The notes beneath the pieces were generated by a model. The model had not been told where the DNA came from, did not search any database, and saw nothing but the letters and a program-made list of their open reading frames with translations. A DNA stretch of 64,000 bases from Conus ventricosus. Taxonomy: Eukaryota > Mollusca > Gastropoda > Neogastropoda > Conidae. Of the stretch, positions 10,225-20,879 are shown one piece after another. The stretch covers positions 3,586,026 to 3,650,025 of the forward strand of contig CM031628.1 in NCBI GenBank assembly GCA_018398815.1. The letters are read 5' to 3'. A program made the translations under genes and the position numbers. Position 1 is the first letter of the stretch, and every line of letters begins with the position of its first letter.

Positions 10225-12950
10225 AGGGCTACAGTGGCTGAAAGTAGATGCACACACTGCACACTTTGATGTCATTTTACAATGGCTGAAAGTAGAACAC
10301 AAACGCTGCATGTTTTGATGTCATTTTACAACGGTTGAAATAGAACACAAACACTGCACACTTTTATGTCATTTTACAACGGTTGAAAGTAGAACACAAA
10401 CACTGCACACTTTGAATTAATGTCATTTTACAATGGTTGAAAGTAGAACACAAACACTGCACACTTTGATGTCATTTTACAGTGGTTGAAAGTAGACGCA
10501 AACACTGCACACTTTCATGTCATTTTACAGTGGTTGAAAGTAGAACACAAACACTGCACACTTTCATGTCATTTTACAGTGGCTGAAAGTAAAACACAAA
10601 CACTGCACACTTTCATGTCATTTTACAGTGGCTGAAAGTAAAACGCAAACACTGCACACTTTCATGTCATTTTACAGTGGCTGAAAGTAGAACACAAACG
10701 CTGCATGTTTTGATGTCATTTTACAACGGTTGAAACAGAACACAAACACTGCACACTTTTATGTCATTTTACAACGGTTGAAACAGAACACAAACACTGC
10801 ACACTTTTATGTCATTTTACAACGGTTTGAAACAGAACACAAACACTGCACACTTTTATGTCATTTTACAACGGTTGAAAGTAGACGCAAACACTGCACA
10901 CTTTTATGTCATTTTACAACGGTTGAAAGTAGAACACAAACACTGCACACTTTGAATTAATGTCATTTTACAGTGGCTGAAAGTAGAACACAAACACTGC
11001 ACACTTTGATGTCATTTTACAGTGGTTGAAAGTAGAACACAAACACTGCACACTTTGATGTCATTTTACAGTGGTTGAAAGTAAACGCAAACACTGCACA
11101 CTTTCATGTCATTTTACAGTGGTTGAAAGTAGAACACAAACACTTCACACTTTCATGTCATTTTACAGTGGCTGAAAGTAAAACACAAACGCTGCATGTT
11201 TTGATGTCATTTTACAACGGTTGAAACAGAACACAAACACTGCACACTTTTATGTCATTTTACAACGGTTGAAACAGAACACAAACACTGCACACTTTTA
11301 TGTCATTTTACAACGGTTGAAAGTAGAACACAAACACTGCACACTTTGAATTAATGTCATTTTACAGTGGCTGAAAGTAGAACACAAACACTGCACACTT
11401 TGATGTCATTTTACAGTGGTTGAAAGTAGACACAAACACTGCACACTTTCATGTCATTTTACAGTGGTTGAAAGTAGAGCACAAACACTGCACACTTTCA
11501 TGTCATTTTACAGTGGCTTAAAGTAAAACACAAACACTGCACACTTTCATGTCATTTTACAGTGGCTGAAAGTAAAACACAAACGCTGCATGTTTTGATG
11601 TCATTTTACAACGGTTGAAACAGAACACAAACACTGCACACTTTTATGTCATTTTACAACGGTTGAAACAGAACACAAACACTGCACACTTTTATGTCAT
11701 TTTACAACGGTTGAAAGTAGAACACAAACACTGCACACTTTGAATTAATGTCATTTTACAGTGGCTGAAAGTAGAACACAAACACTGCACACTTTGATGT
11801 CATTTTACAGTGGTTGAAAGTAGACGCAAACACTGCACACTTTCATGTCATTTTACAGTGGTTGAAAGTAGAGCACAAACACTGCACACTTTCATGTCAT
11901 TTTACAGTGGCTTAAAGTAAAACACAAACACTGCACACTTTCATGTCATTTTACAGTGGCTGAAAGTAAAACACAAACGCTGCATGTTTTGATGTCATTT
12001 TACAACGGTTGAAACAGAACACAAAACACTGCACACTTTTATGTCATTTTACAACGGTTGAAACAGAACACAAAACACTGCACACTTTTATGTCATTTTA
12101 CAACGGTTGAAAGTAGAACACAAACACTGCACACTTTGAATTAATGTCATTTTACAGTGGCTGAAAGTAGAACACAAACACTGCACACTTTCATGTCATT
12201 TTACAGTGGTTGAAAGGAGAGCACAAACACTGCACACTTTCATGTCATTTTACAGTGGCTTAAAGTAAAACACAAACACTGCACACTTTCATGTCATTTT
12301 ACAGTGGCTGAAAGTAGAACACAAACGCTGCATGTTTTGATGTCATTTTACAACGGTTGAAACAGAACACAAACACTGCACACTTTTATGTCATTTTACA
12401 ACGGTTGAAACAGAACACAAACACTGCACACTTTTATGTCATTTTACAACGGTTGAAAGAACACAAACACTGCACACTTTTATGTCATTTTACAACGGTT
12501 GAAAGTAGAACACAAACACTGCACATTTTGAGTTAATGTCATTTTACAGTGGCTGAAAGTAGAACACAAACACTGCACACTTTGATGTCATTTTACAGTG
12601 GTTGAAAGTAGACGCAAACACTGCACACTTTCATGTCATTTTACAGTGGTTGAAAGTAGAACACAAACACTGCACACTTTCATGTCATTTTACAGTGGTT
12701 GAAAGTAGAACACAAACACTGCACAATTTAATGTCATTTTACAGTGGTTAAAAGTAGAACACAAACCCTGCACACTTTAATGTCATTTTTATAGCGGCTG
12801 AAAGTAGAACACAAACACTGCACACTTTCATGTCATTTTTATAGCGGCTGAAAATAGAACACAAATACTGCATATTTTAACGTCATTCTGACACAGCTGA
12901 AAGTAGAATGCAAAAATTGTGCACTTTTATGTCGCTCTACAGTGGCTGAA
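10225..12950 (+). repeat. Intron 3 minisatellite, about 52-bp units (copy 1)
   Basis: About fifty units of the form TTTTACAGTGGYTGAAAG, TAGAACACAAACACTGCAC, ACTTTCATGTCA. Variants include CAACGGTTG in place of CAGTGGCTG and a longer form with TTTGAATTAATGTCA. The variants recur in the same order at about 450-bp spacing (for example from 10937, 11340 and 11735), showing a higher-order repeat. It begins within 20 bp of the exon 3 donor. The units contain a weak acceptor-like CATTTTACAG. Confidence 0.92.
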
Positions 12951-13570
12951 TCAGTGAATGTAAGACAGAAGTACAGCACATTGTAATGTCATAGTACAAC
13001 AGCTGAAAGAAGGATATAAACACTGCACACTTACTGCCATTCCCTGCACAAAGGAAGAAATATCAAAGCATCCTGCAGGGCGTTTTAGTGGCTGTCTCAT
13101 TTTTAGTGATATCACTCCAATGCGTCTGACTCGGCTTATCTCCCCTGTCCTCTCCACCACCTCACCCTTGAACACAAACTAGTGTGTCGAGATGTGTGTT
13201 GGTGTGTGTTTATGTGTATGTGTGTAAGAGAAAGAAAGAGAGAGAGTGAGTGTGTTGGAGAGTGTGTGTGTTCGTTTGTTGGCTTTTACATGTGTGTAGT
13301 TGCGAAATGAGGGAATCTAATGTCGTTTAATTAAATGTTCACATTTATTGGCCACTGTTAAAGATCCACGATTGAAAGTCTGCCGTTTAGTGTCCACCAT
13401 TTGTTTTGTAGTCATGTAATTTATAGAGGACAGTGGAATACAGCTGAATTTTGATTAAAGTCTTAATCAGATTTTGGGGCATCATGATTGATTGATCTTC
13501 ATCGGTGCAAATGATCTTTTGTTGCAAACATTTTTTTTTCATATTTGGATACATGTTTGGTCATACAAAT
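12951..13570. other. Single-copy intron sequence
   Basis: Shared with 37010-37640 of copy 2 at high identity, with GTGT and GAGA stretches near 13200-13270. No coding seen. Confidence 0.6.
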
Positions 13571-13592
13571 TCTTTTTTTTTTTTTTTTTCAG
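13571..13592 (+). promoter_or_regulatory. Strong poly-T splice acceptor-like site (copy 1)
   Basis: A run of T ends in CAG directly before ATGTGAATAGAATGC, which starts the 48-bp minisatellite. It is the strongest polypyrimidine-AG in the intron and is kept in copy 2 (37640-37666). From phase 1 the downstream frame reads VNRMLSFSSLWLYPVCSNR before a stop in the second repeat unit. Whether it is used is unknown. Confidence 0.45.
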
Positions 13593-13604
13593 ATGTGAAT
13601 AGAA

Positions 13605-14390
13605 TGCTTTCATTCAGTTCATTGTGGCTGTACCCTGTCTGTAGTAATAGAATGCTTTCATTCAGTTGATTGTGGCTGTACCCTGTCTGTAGTAATAGAA
13701 TGCTTTCATTCAGTTGATAGTGGCTGTACCCTGTCTGTAGTAATAGAATGCTTTCATTCAGTTCATTGTGGCTGTACCCTGTCTGTAGTAATAGACTGCT
13801 TTCAGTTGATTGTGGCTGTACCCTGTCTAGTAATAGAATGCTTTCATTCAGTTGATTGTGGCTGTACCCTGTCTGTAGTGATAGAATGCTTTCATTCAGT
13901 TCATTGTGGCTGTACCCTGTCTGTAGTAATAGACTGCTTTCAGTTGATTGTGGCTGTACCCTGTCTGTAGTAATAGACTGCTTTCAGTTCATTGTGGCTG
14001 TACCCTGTCTGTAGTAATAGAATGCTTTCAGTTGATTGTGGCTGTACCCTGTCTGTAGTAATAGAATGCTTCATTCAGTTGATTGTGGCTGTACCCTGTC
14101 TGTAGTAATAGAATGCTTTCATTCAGTTGATTGTGGCTGTACCCTGTCTGTAGTAATAGAATGCTTTCATTCAGTTGATTGTGACTGTACCCTGTCTGTA
14201 GTAATAGAATGCTTTCATTCAGTTCATTGTGGCTGTACCCTGTCTGTAGTAATAGAATGCTTTCATTCAGTTGATTGTGGCTGTACCCTGTCTGTAGTAA
14301 CAGAATGCTTTCAGTTCATTGTGGCTGTACCCTGTCTAGTAATAGAATGCTTTCAGTTGATTGTGGCTGTACCATGTCTGTAATATTACT
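13605..14390 (+). repeat. 44/48-bp minisatellite (copy 1)
   Basis: About seventeen units of GAATGCTTTCATTCAGTT, GATTGTGGCTGTACCC, TGTCTGTAGTAATA. The long form is 48 bp and a short form of 44 bp lacks one CATT. Most units here read GTTGATTG, which places a TGA stop in one frame. Copy 2 units mostly read GTTCATTG. Confidence 0.93.
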
Positions 14391-14422
14391 CCACTCCCCT
14401 CACTCCACCTGTCCATCCACAG

Positions 14423-14487
14423 CCACATCTCAGTTTGTTCTGCTGCAGTCCTCATGCCAGCAGTTCTCTGGGAACTATCTGCATTAA
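14423..14487 (+). CDS. Candidate alternative C-terminal exon (copy 1)
   Basis: A CCACCTGTCCATCCACAG acceptor precedes an in-phase (phase 1) short frame reading TSQFVLLQSSCQQFSGNYLH and a TAA stop. Copy 2 at 45576-45640 encodes the same peptide and stop. If joined to the stalk exon it would give a form lacking a membrane anchor. The frame is short and there is no transcript evidence; conserved non-coding sequence is the alternative. Confidence 0.35.
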
Positions 14488-14549
14488 GATAGCGTGAGGG
14501 GACAGTGCCCCATGTCAGTGACAACACCCCTGCACTGCTCATTCCTCCT

Positions 14550-14742
14550 CCCCATCCACAGCCACACCCTGCCTTGTCCCATCACAGCACACCCTGCCTT
14601 GTCCCATCACAGCCACACCCTGCCTTGTCCCATCACAGCCACACCCTGCCTTGTCCCACCACAGCCACACCCTGCCTTGTCCCATCACAGCCACACCCTG
14701 CCTTGTCCCATCACAGCCACACCCTGCCTTGTCCCATCACAG
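14550..14742 (+). repeat. 26-bp minisatellite with acceptor-like units (copy 1)
   Basis: About seven units of CCACACCCTGCCTTGTCCCATCACAG. Each ends in a pyrimidine-rich stretch plus CAG. The final unit abuts the candidate exon at 14743. In copy 2 the array uses a different, 35-bp unit. Confidence 0.9.
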
Positions 14743-14825
14743 CCCCAGCACTGGCAGTCGACAGAGGGCGCTCTGCGTCTAGTCGTGAGTCGGCCAACCT
14801 GGGCAAGATGGGTCATGAAATGTAA
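14743..14825 (+). CDS. Candidate alternative C-terminal exon (copy 1)
   Basis: After CCCATCACAG the phase 1 frame reads PALAVDRGRSASSRES then ANLGKMGHEM and TAA. Copy 2 (46129-46214) keeps the frame, differing by a V to F change and by one whole extra codon (His) in SSR(H)ES. A 3-bp indel in a region otherwise full of random-length indels hints at coding constraint. A related segment occurs again near 52195. No domain recognised. Confidence 0.4.
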
Positions 14826-14879
14826 AGTTTGGTTTTCAAATGATGTTCAGTGAGGATGACGCTATGGAGGTCCATTGTG

Positions 14880-15900
14880 GTCTGAGCTTGCATGACAGAG
14901 TTGTACTATATGCCTGCATGTATGTTAGAGTGGACATGGTGCAGGACACACAGACACCTGCTGTGATGATCGGTCAGTTTGAACAACACTGTAACAGACA
15001 CATCCCTATAGAGTTGACATGGTGCAAGAGACACGGACACCTGCATGACAGAGTTGTACTTTGTGCCTGCATGTATGTCAGAGTGGACATGGTGCAAGAG
15101 ACACAGACACTTGCATGACAGAGTTGTACTTTGTGCCTGCATGTATGTTAGAGTGGACATGGTGCAGGACACACAGACATCTGCAGTGATGATCAGTCGG
15201 TTTGAACAACACTGTAACAGACACATCCCTATAGAATTGACATGGTTCAAAAGGCAGACACCTGCAGTGATGATCAGTCAGTTTGAACAACACTGTAATA
15301 GACACATCCCTATAGAGTTGACATGGTGCAAAAAACACAGACACCTGCAGTGATGATCAGTCGGTTTGAACAACACTGTAATAGACACATCCCTATAGAG
15401 TTGACATGGTGCAAAAAACACAGACACCTGCAGTGATGATCAGTCGGTTTGAACAACACTGTAACAGACACATCCCTATAGAGTGGACATGGTGCAAAAA
15501 ACACAGACACCTGCAGTGATGATCAGTCAGTTTGAACAACACTGTAATAGACACATCCCTATAGAGTTGACATGGTGTAAGAGACAGACACCTGCTGTGG
15601 TGATCAGTCGGTTTGAACAACACTGTAATAGACACATCCCTATAGAGTTGACATGGTGTAAGAGACACAGACACCTGCAGTGATGATCAGTTGGTTTGAA
15701 CAAAACTGAAATAGACACATCCCTATAGAGTGGACATAGTGCAAGAGACACAGACACCTGCAGTGATGATCAGTCTGAACAAAACTGTAACAGACACATC
15801 CCTATAGAGTGGACATGGTGCAAGAGACACGGACACCTGCTGTGATGATCGGTCAGTTTGAACAACACTCTAATAGACACATCCCTATAGAGTGGATGAA
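14880..15900 (+). repeat. About 80-bp minisatellite (copy 1)
   Basis: About twelve units in two related types: GACACCTGCATGACAGAG followed by TTGTACTTTGTGCCTGC, and GACACCTGCAGTGATGATCA followed by GTTTGAACAACACTGTAA and CACATCCCTATAGAG. Copy 2 has a shorter version at 46265-46780. Confidence 0.9.
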
Positions 15901-16305
15901 GCTTCAATGCGTGGTGTCGGTCTCCCAGTTACACAACTATGTCAGACACATCCATGTAGTGAATGAAGCGTCAGTGTGTGGCATACGTCGGTACAACACT
16001 ATGTTGTTTGACAGTAAATGGTTTCAGTCAGTCGGTGTCAGGCTTTCAGTTTAAGTTCATAACATGCTCAACAGCAAGGAGATCCTAGGAACCAGCTGGG
16101 ATGGAAATGTCCACAGTGCACACCACCTGTGGGGTTTAACCCTTCAACCTGCCAGTTCACATCCCAGTGAGATTGCCACTCCTCTGTAGTGGCTGGCATC
16201 AGTATAAAACTAAAACTCTGTGCATTGAGAAATTGTACTTTAAAAAAATAATTTTCGGTTTCGATTGTTTTGCAATAGCAAAAAGGTATCAGGGTTTTAA
16301 GATTT
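15901..16305. other. Conserved single-copy intron segment
   Basis: Matches 46780-47265 of copy 2 closely, including the stretch CTGGGATGGAAATGTCCACA. No convincing coding frame. Copy 2 has one extra duplication of about 60 bp (GTCTCCCAGTTACACAAC). Confidence 0.6.
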
Positions 16306-19300
16306 TAAGCATAACATGTGTTGAAGGTGGGAGACCGTGATACTGTGGTGATGACTGGACATGGCATGTGTTGAAGGAGGGAGACAGTGATCCTGTGGTG
16401 ATGACTGGACATGACATGTGTTGAAGGAGGGTGACAGTGATCCTGTGGAGATGACTGGACATGACATGTGTTGAAGGTGGGAGACAGAGTGATCCTGTGG
16501 AGATGACTGGACATGACTGTTGAAGGAGGGAGACAGTGATCCTGTGGAGATGACTGGACATGACATGTGTTGAAGGGGGGAGACAGTGATCCTGTGGAGA
16601 TGACTGGACATGACATGTGTTGAAGGTGGGAGACAGTGATCCTGTGGAGATGACTGGACATGACTGTTGAAGGAGGGAGACAGTGATCCTGTGGAGATGA
16701 CTGGACATGACATGTGTGAAGGTGGTGACAGTGATCCTGTGGAGATGACTGGACATGACATGTGTTGAAGGAGGGAGACGGTGATCCTGTGGAGATGACT
16801 GGACATGACATGTGTTGAAGGTGGGAGACACGGTGATCCTGTGGAGATGACTGGACATGACATCAGTGATCCTGTGGAGATGACTGGACATGACATGTGT
16901 TGAAGGAGGAGACAGTGATCCTGTGGAGATGACTGGACATGACATGTGTTGAAGGTGGGAGACGGTGATCCTGTGGAGATGACGGGTCATGACATGTGTT
17001 GAATGTGGGAGACAGTGATCCTGTGGAGATGACTGGACATGACATGTGTTGAAGGAGGGAGACAGTGATCCTGTGGAGATGACTGGACATGACATGTGTT
17101 GAAGGAGGGAGACAGTGATCCTGTGGAGATGACTGGACATGACATGTGTTGAAGGTGGGAGACAGTGATCCTGTGGAGATGACTGGACATGACATGTGTT
17201 GAAGGTGGGAGACAGTGATCCTGTGGAGATGACTGGACATGACAGTGTTGAAGGAGGGAGACAGTGATCCTGTGGAGATGACTGGACATGACATGTGTTG
17301 AAGGAGGGAGACAGTGATCCTGTGGAGATGACGGGACATGACTGTTGAAGGAGGGAGACAGTGATCCTGTGGAGATGACTGGACATGACATGTGTTGAAG
17401 GTGGGTGACAGTGATCCTGTGGAGATGACTGGACATGACATGTGTCGAAGGTGGGTGACAGTGATCCTGTGGAGATGACTGGACATGACATGTGTTGAAG
17501 GAGGAAGACAGATCTTGTGGAGATGACTGGACATGACTCTTGAAGGAGGGAGACGGTGATCCTGTGGAGATGACTGGACATGACATGTGTTGAAGGAGGG
17601 AGACAGTGATCCTGTGGAGATGAGTGGACATGACATGTGTTGAAGGAGGGAGACAGTGATCCTGTGGAGATGACTGGACATGACTGTTGAAGGAGGGAGA
17701 CAGTGATTCTGTGGAGATGACTGGACATGACATGTGTCGAAGGTGGGTGACAGTGATCCTGTGGAGATGACTGGACATGACATGTGTTGAAGGAGGAGAC
17801 AGATCTTGTGGAGATGACTGGACATGACTGTTGAAGGAGGGAGACAGTGATCCTGTGGAGATGACTGGACATGACATGTGTTGAAGGAGGGTGACAGTGA
17901 TCCTGTGGAGATGACTGGACATGACATGTGTTGAAGGAGGGAGACAGTGATCCTGTGGAGATGACTGGACATGACTGTTGAAGGAGGGAGACAGTGATCC
18001 TGTGGAGATGACTGGACATGACATGTGTTGAAGGTGGAGACAGTGATCCTGTGGAGATGACTGGACATGACATGTGTTGAAGGGGGGAGACAGAGTGATC
18101 CTGTGAAGATGACTGGACATGACATGTGTTGAAGGTGGGAGACAGAGTGATCCTGTGGAGATGACTGGACATGACATGTGTTGAAGGTGGGAGACAGTGA
18201 TCCTGTGGAGATGACTGGACATGACATGTGTTGAAGGTGGGTGACAGTGATCCTGTGGAGATGACTGGACATGACATGTGTTGAAGGAGGGAGACGGTGA
18301 TCCTGTGGAGATGACTGGACATGACATGTGTTGAAGGTGGGAGACACGGTGATCCTGTGGAGATGACTGGACATGACATCAGTGATCCTGTGGAGATGAC
18401 TGGACATGACATGTGTTGAAGGAGGGAGACGGTGATCCTGTGGAGATGACTGGACATGACATGAGTTGAAGGAGGGAGACAGTGATCCTGTGGAGATGAC
18501 TGGACATGACATGTGTTGAAGGTGGGAGACAGTGATCCTGTGGAGATGACTGGACATGACATGTGTTGAAGGAGGAGACAGTGATCCTGTGGAGATGACT
18601 GGACATGACATGTGTTGAAGGAGGGAGACAGTGATCCTGTGGAGATGACTGGACATGACATGTGTTGAAGGTGGGAGACAGTGATCCTGTGGAGATGACT
18701 GGACATGACATGTGTTGAAGGTGGGAGACAGTGATCCTGTGGAGATGACTGGACATGACATGTGTTGAAGGTGGAGACAGTGATCCTGTGGAGATGACTG
18801 GACATGACATGTGTTGAAGGAGGAGACAGTGATCCTGTGGAGATGACTGGACATGACATGTGTTGAAGGAGGGAGACAGTGATCCTGTGGAGATGACTGG
18901 ACATGACATGTGTTGAAGGTGGGAGACAGTGATCCTGTGGAGATGACTGGACATGACATGTGTTGAAGGAGGGAGACAGTGATCCTGTGGAGATGACTGG
19001 ACATGACATGTGTTGAAGGTGGGAGACAGTGATCCTGTGGAGATGACTGGACATGACATGTGTTGAAGGAGGCAGACAGTGATCCTGTGGAGATGACTGG
19101 ACATGACATGTGTTGAAGGAGGGAGACACAGTGATCCTGTGGAGATGACTGGACATGACATATGTTGAAGGAGGGAGACGGAGTGATCCTGTGGAGATGA
19201 CTGGACATGACATATGTTGATGGAGTGAGACAGTGATCCTGTGGAGATGACTGGACATGACATGTGTTGAAGGAGGAGACAGAGTGATCCTGTGGAGATG

Positions 19301-20026
19301 ACTGGACATGACATGTCTGAAGGAGGAGACAGAGTGATCCTGTGGAGATGACTGGACATGACATGTGTTGAAGGTGGGAGACAGTGATCCTGTGGAGATG
19401 ACTGGACATGACATGTGTTGAAGGTGGGAGACAGTGATCCTGTGGAGATGACGGGACATGACATGTCTTGAAGGAGGGAGACAGAGTGATCTGTGGAGAT
19501 GACTGGACATGACATGTGTTGAAGGTGGGAGACAGTGATCCTGTGGAGATGACTGGACATAACATGTGTTGAAGGAGGGAGACAGTGATCCTGTGGAGAT
19601 GACTGGACATGACATGTGTTGAAGGAGGGAGACACAATGACCCTGTGGAGATGACTGGACATGACATGTGTTGAAGGTGGGAGACGGTGATCCTGTGGAG
19701 ATGACTGGACATGACATGTGTTGAAGGTGGGTGACGGTGACCCTGTGGAGATGACTGGACATGACATATGTTGAAGGAGGGAGACAGTGATCCTGTGAAG
19801 ATGACTGGACATGACATGTGTTGAAGGAGGGAGACAGTGATCCTGTGGAGATGACTGGACATGACATGTGTTGAAGGTGGGAGACAGTAATCCTGTGGAG
19901 ATGACTGGACATGACATGTGTTGAAGGAGGGAGACAGTGATCCTGTGAAGATGACTGGACATGACGTGTGTTGAAGGAGGGAGACGGTGATCCTGTGAAG
20001 ATGACTGGACATGACATGTGTTGAAG
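16306..20026 (+). repeat. About 50-bp minisatellite, largest array of copy 1
   Basis: About seventy-five units of GTGATCCTGTGGAGATGACT, GGACATGACATGTGTTGAAG, GTGGGAGACA, with GGAGG/GGTGG, ACAG/ACACAG and GACATGACTGTTG variants. The unit resembles the sequence just before and inside the membrane-exon candidate at 20027, so the array may have grown from that exon edge. On the minus strand it is open for over a thousand codons by chance. Confidence 0.95.
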
Positions 20027-20132
20027 GTGGCAGACACGGTGATCTGTGGAGATGACTGGGGCCATTCTGGGTCTGCAGATCATCATCCTGCTCTGGCTGT
20101 CACGTCCTCATCATACGACGCCAGAACTAACT
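20027..20132 (+). pseudogene. Membrane-anchor exon, damaged (copy 1)
   Basis: Aligns with the copy 2 exon at 48746-48861. The frame encoding AILGLQIIILL is present, but a missing C before TGTGGAG, a missing C in CTCTGGCTG and two extra bases in GTCACGTCCTCATC break the frame relative to copy 2. The RRQK stop-transfer is lost. A donor-like GTAAGC follows. It is either a decayed exon or carries assembly indels. The acceptor has no pyrimidine tract, so the left edge is a guess. Confidence 0.5.
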
Positions 20133-20639
20133 GTAAGCTGTGTGAAAGTTGTCCTGAAGTGGCCAGTGATTCCTTTTTTAATCTGCCCTGTGAAAAAGTA
20201 AAATTTTTGGATTAGCTGTCGGTTGTGCAGACACACGTTTTTTAGTACCGGTAATTTGATACTTATCCAGGTTCAAGATTGTGAGTATCTGAGCACCTAT
20301 AATCTGTATAAAGTCATTTTACCAGCTATCCTCATTCACTGACTGTGGGTAGCCTGGATACCCATGATCTAATAGCAGTTTGCTACTTCACCTCATTTTT
20401 TGACTGATGACTAGTCAGGGCGCCCATAATCTGTGCATGGGCCTTTTTCATATGTATCCTCAATTACCAGCTGTGAGAAGCTGGGACTGCATGATCTATA
20501 TGCAGGCAGTTTATATCTTATCTTTATTCACCAACCCTCTCAGGTTGGGACTCTCATCTGTATATAGGCTTTTTTCTACTCATCATTCGCTTATGTGCAT
20601 GGTTGTTAAACATAGGGAATCGCTATACAGGAATTCTCC
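20133..20639. other. Single-copy sequence after the membrane exon
   Basis: Shared with 48865-49370 of copy 2. No coding or RNA gene recognised. Confidence 0.55.
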
Positions 20640-20800
20640 TGCTTGTCCTCATTCATGGACAGTGTGTGGCTCAGAAACCCACCTTCTCCTGTCTTCTGTC
20701 ATGGGATGCATTTCTTGCCTTGTCCTCATTCATGGACAGTGTGTGGTTCAGAAACCCACCTTCTCCTGTCTTCTGTCATGGGATGCATTTCTTGCCTTGT
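20640..20800 (+). repeat. About 77-bp repeat, two units (copy 1)
   Basis: Unit starts TCCTCATTCATGGACAGTGT and ends GGGATGCATTTCTTGCCTTG. Two units here against five at 49372-49757 in copy 2. Confidence 0.9.
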
Positions 20801-20879
20801 TTGATCCATCATGTGTGGCACACCCCTTCCCTCTTTTTTTGGTTTGTTGTAAATTGGTGGGTGTGCTCTTTCCCTTTGA

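Noticed and set aside
10225..20026. CRISPR-like array
   Set aside because: Units are contiguous and alike throughout with no unique spacers, and the context is eukaryotic introns.
16289..20086. Minus-strand open frames of up to 1265 codons with HVMSSHLHRIT-type repeats
   Set aside because: They are by-products of a 50-bp minisatellite with few stop codons on that strand. Several frames are open at once, indels switch frames freely, and the plus strand carries the gene.
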